A stretch of 11,850 nucleotides of DNA from JBDREF01 sp043820045 (GTDB lineage: Bacteria > Planctomycetota > Phycisphaerae > Sedimentisphaerales > Anaerobacaceae): the NCBI GenBank assembly GCA_043820045.1, contig JBDREF010000358.1, positions 1 through 11,850 on the forward strand. Reading direction: 5' to 3'. The notes beneath the pieces were generated by a model. The model was not told where the DNA came from. It saw only the letters and a list, made by a program, of their open reading frames with translations, and ran no database searches. Numbering within the stretch: position 1 is the first letter of the stretch; each line of letters begins with the position of its first letter. Position numbers and translations under genes: made by a program. Positions 7,028 through 11,850 of this stretch are shown here, in pieces.

Positions 7028-8086
7028 TCACATTCTCCGCAGTTCTTCCAGCATTGCCGGAATTATCTGGCTTTCCGGAACCATGGAGATTCTCCGGCCG
7101 TCGCGGTAGATATATGCCTTGTCTTTTGCGGCGCAGATTGCCAGATCCGCGTCGGCAGCTTCGCCGGGACCGTTGACAACGCAGCCCATAACCGCGATAC
7201 GTAGCGGCTTATCGATTCGGCGTATGGCTCTTTCCACCTGGTGAGCCAATTTGATGAGGTCGATTTCGGTCCGGCCGCAGGTCGGGCACACTATCAATTC
7301 CGGGCTCGAACGTTCATGAAGACCGAGAGAGTTCAGAATCTCTTTTGCAATCACAGCTTCTTCCACGGGATCGCCGGTGGCGCTGACCCTGATGGTGTCG
7401 CCTATGCCTTCGGCGAGAAGCGTCCCTAAAGCTACGGCCGACGGTATCCTGGCGTCGTCGGGCAGGCCCGCATGCGTCAGGCCGAGATGGATAGGATAGT
7501 CGAAGGTCCCGGCGATGCTGCGGTTGATATCGATAGTCCTCGCAACATCGCTGCTCTTTGCGCTGAGAACCAATTGACTGAAACAGCGATTCTCGAACAG
7601 CCGGACATATCCTTTCATCTCCTTGAGCATCAGCGCGGTACGTTTCGCGGGCGGGACAGGTTCGGCCTTCAGGTCCCTGATGCTCGCCTCGTTGACCCCG
7701 ATGCGGATAGCTGTCTTGTGCATTTTAGCTGCGTCTATTATTCGCAGTATGTCTTTTCGATTCTTTATATTGCCGGGATTAAGTCTTATCTTGGCGGCGC
7801 CGGCTTCTATTGCTTCGATAGCCCGGTCGGGGCTGAAGTGCACATCTGCAATAAGAGGGACATCAACCTTTTGGACAATCTGTGCAAAGGCGGCGGTATC
7901 GGCTCGTCTGGGTACGGCGATTCTGACCAGCCCGCAGCCGGCTTTAACAAGCTGCCTGACCTGCTTTACGCACCGGCCGATGTCCGTCGTGGGCACCTTC
8001 GTCATTGACTGGATGACGATTGGGGCCGAAGAGCCGATTTTTACGGAGCCGACTTGAACGGTTCTTGTTTTTGTTCTTTTAATCAC
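7028..8086 (-). CDS. ispG: 4-hydroxy-3-methylbut-2-en-1-yl diphosphate synthase (IspG/GcpE)
   Basis: The penultimate enzyme of the MEP pathway: it reductively opens 2-C-methyl-D-erythritol 2,4-cyclodiphosphate to HMBPP using a [4Fe-4S] cluster. At 352 aa it is the short bacterial form without the inserted domain of plant and chlamydial enzymes. The N-terminal TIM-barrel landmarks are VQVGSVKIGSSAPIVIQSM (10-28), LIADVHF (78-84) and KIRLNPGNI (99-107). The C-terminal cluster ligands are C267 and C270 (CPTCGRTE), C302 (MGCVVNGPGEA) and E309, matching the three-Cys-plus-Glu pattern of the E. coli enzyme. The start is GTG at 8086; a stop codon seven codons upstream in frame rules out longer versions, and no later start precedes the conserved N-terminus. 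Its ribosome site is weak (none within 15 bases), so initiation may be inefficient or leader-dependent. The spacer upstream is unusually repeat-rich. Confidence 0.97.
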   Translation of the reverse strand: MIKRTKTRTVQVGSVKIGSSAPIVIQSMTKVPTTDIGRCVKQVRQLVKAGCGLVRIAVPRRADTAAFAQIVQKVDVPLIADVHFSPDRAIEAIEAGAAKIRLNPGNIKNRKDILRIIDAAKMHKTAIRIGVNEASIRDLKAEPVPPAKRTALMLKEMKGYVRLFENRCFSQLVLSAKSSDVARTIDINRSIAGTFDYPIHLGLTHAGLPDDARIPSAVALGTLLAEGIGDTIRVSATGDPVEEAVIAKEILNSLGLHERSSPELIVCPTCGRTEIDLIKLAHQVERAIRRIDKPLRIAVMGCVVNGPGEAADADLAICAAKDKAYIYRDGRRISMVPESQIIPAMLEELRRM

Positions 8087-8108
8087 GTCGGAATTATTAT
8101 TTATTTAC

Positions 8109-8124
8109 TCCCGGCGCGCCGGGA
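8109..8124. repeat. 16-bp perfect palindrome in the ispG leader
   Basis: TCCCGGCGCGCCGGGA is fully self-complementary. As RNA it could fold into a 6-bp GC-rich stem with a CGCG loop about 23 nt before the ispG GTG. No T-run follows on either strand, so it is not a plain terminator. A second, shorter palindrome, TTCCGGAA, lies at 8136-8143. Confidence 0.6.
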
Positions 8125-8160
8125 TTGAATATTGATTCCGGAAGCGAGCATCGAGCACAA

Positions 8161-8195
8161 TAATAAATAATAAATAATAAATAGTAAATAGTAAA
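8161..8195. repeat. Heptanucleotide tandem repeat, five units
   Basis: Three copies of TAATAAA (8161-8181) are followed by two of TAGTAAA (8182-8195). Just before them lie two copies of another heptamer, CGAGCAT and CGAGCAC (8145-8158). The nine bases 8190-8198 (AGTAAATAA) occur inverted at 8101-8109, so the two edges of this spacer can pair. The array lies between the propeller-protein stop (8210) and ispG. It stands out sharply in base composition from the surrounding genes. Confidence 0.8.
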
Positions 8196-8209
8196 TAAGC
8201 GATGCCGGA

Positions 8210-9202
8210 TTACTTTTTCACCCACTTGAGCTTCGCTATGCGGATTCCGTCCAGGGCGCCCTGGTTGAGTGCGGCGATATAATACTCTCCCTGGTAATAG
8301 ATGATTTCCGGCGCTGCAACGGGCAAGGTACAGAGGAAATACCTCTGGTCCTGATTGATTCCGAACATCGTTGGGTCGTTTGAGTAGTAGATGCTGGTCT
8401 GGGGGGCTCCTCTGTCTCGGATGTTCCCGCCTTTGGATGCGCCATAGGTCTGTGTCTTGAAAAGGTAGAAGTCGCCGGAGCCGAGCTTAATGACGTGCGG
8501 GCACTCGGACTGGGTCGCGCCGGTGCCGGCCTGTCCGCCGAAGGAAACGACCGCCGATGGGCTCCATATTTCGAAGTCCTCAGTGGTGCGAACATAGACC
8601 ATGCCTTGTCGATTCGGGTAGGCGGTGTAGTAGGCGAACCATTTATCGGCATGCCGCAGAAGCATCACGTCGCGCGTGTTGTTGCCGGGACCCTCGGTGA
8701 ACATGGCCGTCTTGCCGCTTTTCTGGATTACTCGTTTGAAGTTCTTGCCGTCCTCACTTGTTGCGTGACAAATGTTCACCCAGTCGCCGTAGAACATGTG
8801 GTAGGTCTCGCCCACTTTGGCCACGTGCGGTGCCTGCAGCCCGCCGGGCGTTTCGCCTAACGAAGGGTCGGCCTCCATGGCGATGCCCATGGGCTTGAAG
8901 TCGGTGTCCGTGAGATTCTTCCCCTCCCAGCGGTAGAAGAATCGAGTCCTGCCGCCCTCGCCGCCGGCAGTCGTGTTGCGAATGCAGGACCATAGTTGCC
9001 AGGTGCCGTCCGCCGCCTGCCAAACGGCGAAGTCAACCGGCTCCTGCCTTTCAGTAGCGTATTTGTGGTCCTTCGGGTTGCCCGCCACTTGCCACCATGG
9101 GCCGTCGATTTGCGGCACGAGAACTTGGTTGGATATTTCGGTCGCGTACGCGACCGCGCCGATGAGAAAAATCGAGATCAGCGGCAACAATGAGCGTTTC
9201 AT
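8210..9202 (-). CDS. Secreted beta-propeller glycosidase-like protein (GH43/GH32/GH130-like)
   Basis: A 330-aa exported protein with residues 1-20 forming a signal peptide (MKRS, then LLPLISIFLIGAVAYA). The mature part reads as a five-bladed beta-propeller of the arabinanase/invertase type. Blade-like repeats pair a P-H/E-V strand with a Y/F-rich strand: EPVDFAVW (54-61), LQAPHVAKVGETYHMFYGDW (122-141), TRDVMLL...KWFAYYTAY (176-195), SECPHVIKLGSGDFYLFKT (232-250) and APEIIYYQGEYYIAAL (297-312). D57, D178 and E233 are plausible catalytic acids by analogy with clan GH-F/J enzymes, but I cannot fix the family, and loss of activity is possible. The start at 9202 is chosen because GGAGA lies eight bases upstream and a signal peptide follows. 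The frame extends to 9340, but that would overlap the preceding gene and add a basic non-signal segment. It is last in the DUF4097 gene row. Confidence 0.82.
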   Translation of the reverse strand: MKRSLLPLISIFLIGAVAYATEISNQVLVPQIDGPWWQVAGNPKDHKYATERQEPVDFAVWQAADGTWQLWSCIRNTTAGGEGGRTRFFYRWEGKNLTDTDFKPMGIAMEADPSLGETPGGLQAPHVAKVGETYHMFYGDWVNICHATSEDGKNFKRVIQKSGKTAMFTEGPGNNTRDVMLLRHADKWFAYYTAYPNRQGMVYVRTTEDFEIWSPSAVVSFGGQAGTGATQSECPHVIKLGSGDFYLFKTQTYGASKGGNIRDRGAPQTSIYYSNDPTMFGINQDQRYFLCTLPVAAPEIIYYQGEYYIAALNQGALDGIRIAKLKWVKK

Positions 9203-9215
9203 AATTGTCTTCTCC
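9203..9215 (-). promoter_or_regulatory. Ribosome binding site fixing the propeller-protein start
   Basis: On the minus strand GGAGA (9215 to 9211) sits eight bases before ATG 9202, which opens a typical signal peptide. The alternative ATG at 9340 lies inside the DUF6249-like gene. Confidence 0.7.
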
Positions 9216-9239
9216 AAAAATGTCCAGCTCACGCACAAG

Positions 9240-9290
9240 CCGGCGAATGCGTCACTCTTCGTGAAGAACACTCGTGTGCCTTTTCGCCGG
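9240..9290. repeat. Inverted repeat in the leader of the propeller gene
   Basis: CCGGCGAA (9240-9247) pairs perfectly with TTCGCCGG (9283-9290) across a 35-nt loop. The loop holds a small TCTTC/GAAGA hairpin. It fills most of the 94-bp gap after the DUF6249-like gene. It has no T-run and could be an mRNA-processing or stability element. Confidence 0.4.
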
Positions 9291-9296
9291 GGTCTC

Positions 9297-9704
9297 CTAT
9301 TTGCTCGTTCTGTAAGCCGTTTCCGGGGAAGAAAGGCCACTAATACCTGCCTGCTGGCTCTTCGTATAGTACTTTCGGTTCAAAACTCCGCGAACTGTCC
9401 AGGCGAGGCCGACGCCGATAAGGATGAGGGCAACAAACTGGCCCTCCCGCCCGACCGGTACCATGAAACTCCAGCCCAGGCCGATTACCAGCAATGCGAT
9501 TCCGATGGTGAGGTTCTTGATCCACAGTGTGCCGTTTTGTTTGGGAGGCCGCAGATCGGACAGCGGCGTTCCTTTTTCGATGGCTGCCATGATCTGTTTA
9601 TGTTCGAGACGCTTTTTGAGGTAATAAATCACGCCTATGACGACAACGGGCGCTGCACAGCCGATCAGTATGAAGAACACTCCGAATGCTTCTTCTGGCG
9701 ACAT
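9297..9704 (-). CDS. Small DUF6249-like membrane protein
   Basis: A 135-aa protein with three predicted membrane helices (about 7-29, 63-82 and 88-106). A short charged loop after the first helix reads KKRLEHKQIMAAIEKGTPL (30-48). That helix-plus-HKQIMAAIEKG pattern is the hallmark I associate with DUF6249-type inner-membrane proteins, which often sit beside ECF sigma/anti-sigma genes and DUF4097 genes; this assignment is from memory of the family. The tail (107-135) is Ser/Lys-rich and probably cytoplasmic. ATG 9704 has AAGGA about nine bases upstream. It lies 48 bp after the 396-aa lipoprotein gene and is probably co-transcribed with it. Function unknown; an accessory of envelope-stress signalling is a reasonable guess. 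Confidence 0.78.
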   Translation of the reverse strand: MSPEEAFGVFFILIGCAAPVVVIGVIYYLKKRLEHKQIMAAIEKGTPLSDLRPPKQNGTLWIKNLTIGIALLVIGLGWSFMVPVGREGQFVALILIGVGLAWTVRGVLNRKYYTKSQQAGISGLSSPETAYRTSK

Positions 9705-9752
9705 TGTCTCTATCCTTTCAATTTTCCGTATACTTATGTTTGTCTTCTTCTG

Positions 9753-10943
9753 CTACTTAAGGTTTATCGAGCCGCTGCTCGTGCGAAGATTCAGCTTCCC
9801 TTTTCCCTGACCTATCGTTCCGTTGAGCTTCTTCTTGCTGATCTGGCCGCTTATCGTTATTGGCAGGTCTGTTCGTATTGAGCCGTAGCTGGTTGACAGA
9901 TCTACCCGGCCGGAGAAGTCGCGCGGCGACCGAAAGTCCACGCTTCCGTATGACGTGATCAAATCCGCAACGATTTCGGCCGGCGCTGAGTCCGAGCAAT
10001 CGATGTCGATATTTCCGCTGCCGGATTTGGCGATAAGTTCGGCAGTTGCGATCTGTCGACCGGTGATGCGCCCGTAGGAGGTTGATATATCCGCGGCATC
10101 GGCTGTGGCGTTTGTGACGTTGATGCTTCCGCTGTCTGAGTGAAGCTTGAGTGACTTGCCCTTGAGATTCTCGGAGGCGATAGAGCCGTAAGATGTTTGC
10201 GCATCGCAGTGGCCGAAAGAGGCGTTCGAGAGCCTGATCTTGCCGCTGCTGGTCTTGAGTATGATATCGCCGTCGGATATATCCTTGCATGTGATCTCGC
10301 CGTAGGAGGTGTTCAACTGGACCGAACCCCTGGCACGCTCGACGGTAATCGAGCCGCTGCTGGATTTGACTTTGATATTATCGCCTGCAACGTTCTTGCA
10401 GGTGACAGAGCCGTAGGACGTATCCAAGTCAACCGTTCCTTCGATGTTCTCGGCGCTGATTGAGCCGCTGCTGGTTTTGCCGCTTACGCTGCCGTTGATA
10501 TTGCTCAGCTTAATTGCACCGTACGAGCTGGCACATTCGATGTTGGTCTGCTTCGGAACGGTAATGGTATAGCTGATTCCTATCGAGGTGTTGCGTTTTC
10601 GCGGCGGCTTTTCGGCTTTGACCGTGAGTCTGTCGCCGACCTTTTCAAGCTCTATCTTCACCTGTTCGGCCAATTCCCGGGCTTGCTCTTCGGTGGAGGC
10701 TCTGCCGCAGATTACCGCGACGACGTTGCAGTCAGTGACGTCTGCGCCGACAATTGTGACAGAACCGAGGCTGGTTTCGGCAACGACGGTCGAACCCGCC
10801 GCAAGGGGCGTTTGCTGCCGGACGGTTCTCTCGCATTTTGCCTGCCCCCAGTCGCCGCCTATATGGATATCACAGCCGACGGCGATCAACAGCGGGCAGA
10901 GGCAAATGCCCAGAGCTAAGATTGTCCAATAGTTCCTCTTCAT
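9753..10943 (-). CDS. DUF4097-type beta-solenoid lipoprotein with alternating SYG/SSG turns
   Basis: A 396-aa predicted lipoprotein: basic N-terminus, hydrophobic stretch, and a lipobox-like A-V-G-C24. After an N-terminal region (36-130) that contains a helix (84-100) and one isolated turn (TSLG, G60), the protein is a beta-solenoid of 18-19-residue coils. Each coil is marked by a turn ending in Gly at 142, 160, 178, 197, 215, 234, 253, 272, 291, 310, 333, 354 and 391. The residue before the Gly alternates Tyr, Ser, Tyr, Ser without exception from 141 to 332. The fold matches DUF4097 beta-strand-repeat proteins, which include putative adhesins and the LiaX C-terminal domain. ATG 10943 has GGGAGA eight bases upstream. 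It is 34 bp after its 281-aa paralogue and likely shares its mRNA. Role unknown; surface exposure or periplasmic binding is inferred. Confidence 0.88.
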   Translation of the reverse strand: MKRNYWTILALGICLCPLLIAVGCDIHIGGDWGQAKCERTVRQQTPLAAGSTVVAETSLGSVTIVGADVTDCNVVAVICGRASTEEQARELAEQVKIELEKVGDRLTVKAEKPPRKRNTSIGISYTITVPKQTNIECASSYGAIKLSNINGSVSGKTSSGSISAENIEGTVDLDTSYGSVTCKNVAGDNIKVKSSSGSITVERARGSVQLNTSYGEITCKDISDGDIILKTSSGKIRLSNASFGHCDAQTSYGSIASENLKGKSLKLHSDSGSINVTNATADAADISTSYGRITGRQIATAELIAKSGSGNIDIDCSDSAPAEIVADLITSYGSVDFRSPRDFSGRVDLSTSYGSIRTDLPITISGQISKKKLNGTIGQGKGKLNLRTSSGSINLK

Positions 10944-10977
10944 TTTCGGTTCTCCCGATTTTGGCTTGGCTGGTTTG

Positions 10978-11823
10978 TTATTTTATTCTTATCGAGCCGT
11001 TGTGAGTTTCGAGATGCAGTTTGCCCTCACCCGTACCAATCGTGCCCGTTATTTCACTCTTGCTCATTTTACCGCTAATGGTTATTGGCAGGTCGGTATG
11101 TACTGAGCCGTTGCTGGTCGAGGCCCTGACATGGCCGGAGAAGTCGGGCGGGGCAGCAAACTCGATGCTTCCATTGTAGGTGACTATCGATATGTTGCAG
11201 ACGGACTGGGCGGCCTCGGAGTAGAAAGCCTTGACGCTGCCGTTATGTGTTTTCAACTGGGCATCGCCCGAGATTTCCCTGGAGGTGATAGAGCCGTTGT
11301 GGGTCTCAAGAGTGGCGCTGCCGTCAACCGCGGTGGCTGTCACTTTGCCGTTGTGCGTGATAGCGTCAATAGTGCCTGTTATATTTGTGATTTCCACGGC
11401 CCCATTGTGCGTGGTGAGTTTCAAATTCGTCTTATTCGGGACTGTGATATCGAGGCTGACGCTTACAGACTGGTTCATTCTGAGAGTAGGCTTTTCAATT
11501 TTGGCCGTCAATGTGTTGCCCGATGGTTCGAGGGTTACTTTTGTCTTCTCGGCGATTTCCTGGGCCTCTTCTTCGGTTCCGGCCTGGCCAACTATTGTCG
11601 CCGTGACGCTACAGTCGCTGACATCTGCACCCTCTATGGTGATTGATCCGTTGTGGGTCTGAGCGGCGAAGGTCGAACCCGCTGACAGAGGCGCTGAGAG
11701 CTGGACCGTCGTCTCATATCTTGCCCGCATGGCACAGCCAATGTTGATACAGCAACCGGCAAGAATCGCTGCCAGAGACAGAGAAAACACCAGTGATACT
11801 CTCGCGAAATGGGAATTTTTCAT
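10978..11823 (-). CDS. DUF4097-type beta-solenoid lipoprotein with THNG turns
   Basis: A 281-aa predicted lipoprotein with a clear lipobox, L-A-G-C24. Its N-terminal region (35-130, with GADVSDC and an EEEAQEIAEKTK helix) aligns with the 396-aa neighbour, and so does the C-terminus (DLPITISGKMSK, then GTIG and GKLHLET). The solenoid turns are T-H-N-G at G59, 141, 159, 177, 195 and 276, plus T-Y-N-G (218) and T-S-N-G (239). Coils 141-195 are exactly 18 residues apart, so H139, H157, H175 and H193, and the matching Asn residues, should stack as ladders along one face. ATG 11823 has a strong AAGGAG six bases upstream. It is the first gene of the row inside this window; its promoter is not visible and may lie beyond the right edge, as may any sigma/anti-sigma partners. 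Confidence 0.88.
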   Translation of the reverse strand: MKNSHFARVSLVFSLSLAAILAGCCINIGCAMRARYETTVQLSAPLSAGSTFAAQTHNGSITIEGADVSDCSVTATIVGQAGTEEEAQEIAEKTKVTLEPSGNTLTAKIEKPTLRMNQSVSVSLDITVPNKTNLKLTTHNGAVEITNITGTIDAITHNGKVTATAVDGSATLETHNGSITSREISGDAQLKTHNGSVKAFYSEAAQSVCNISIVTYNGSIEFAAPPDFSGHVRASTSNGSVHTDLPITISGKMSKSEITGTIGTGEGKLHLETHNGSIRIK

Positions 11824-11850
11824 TTTTAACTCCTTTCGATTTGAACCCGT

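Noticed and set aside
8101..8200. CRISPR-like array suggested by regular repeats near 8161-8195
   Set aside because: Units are 7 bp with no spacers between them, and there are no cas genes. It is a simple tandem heptamer repeat.
8973..9881. Plus-strand open frame of 302 codons spanning three minus-strand genes
   Set aside because: It crosses the propeller, DUF6249-like and DUF4097 genes antisense, including their intergenic gaps, and has no domain-like features.

Overview
The window reads as a chromosomal segment of a free-living bacterium with moderate GC. The best guess is an anaerobic Planctomycetota lineage of the Phycisphaerae/Sedimentisphaerales kind. That guess rests on the gene mix (a He_PIG-type GH27 lipoprotein, DUF4097 solenoid lipoproteins next to a DUF6249-like protein, a YacL-type PIN-TRAM protein, HtrA) and on overall protein style. 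No rRNA or other marker gene is present, so the taxonomy is inference. Nearly all genes lie on the minus strand; only the PIN-TRAM gene lies on the plus strand. I saw no tRNA, rRNA, CRISPR array, insertion sequence or phage gene.

Layout, left to right. (1) 1-3060, minus strand, transcribed right to left: an SDR oxidoreductase, then a GH27 alpha-galactosidase-like lipoprotein, then a secreted hypothetical protein that runs off the left edge. This looks like a small carbohydrate-use operon. (2) 3170-4820: an HtrA/DegP-type periplasmic protease with its own promoter and a clear intrinsic terminator. Its true start is 4705, well inside the longest open frame. (3) 4706-5042: a divergent regulatory region with a promoter facing each way. 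(4) 5043-6194, plus strand: a four-helix membrane PIN-TRAM protein of the YacL family. (5) 6295-8086, minus: ispG (MEP isoprenoid pathway), followed 4 nt later by an unrecognised six-helix membrane protein. Upstream of ispG is a 123-bp spacer packed with heptamer tandem repeats and palindromes. (6) 8210-11823, minus: a likely four-gene operon of two paralogous DUF4097-type beta-solenoid lipoproteins, a DUF6249-like three-helix membrane protein and a secreted five-bladed beta-propeller glycosidase-like protein.

The most unusual content is the lipoprotein pair. Both are built on coils of 18-19 residues, each marked by a four-residue turn. In the shorter protein (281 aa) the turn is almost always T-H-N-G. 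In the longer one (396 aa) it alternates strictly between S-Y-G and S-S-G. Turn spacing outside the core is identical in the two, so the longer protein is explained by the addition of six coils, that is three Y/S dyads. Each protein's turns have been homogenised to a different sequence. The gene neighbourhood suggests an envelope-sensing or envelope-structuring role, but no function is known.
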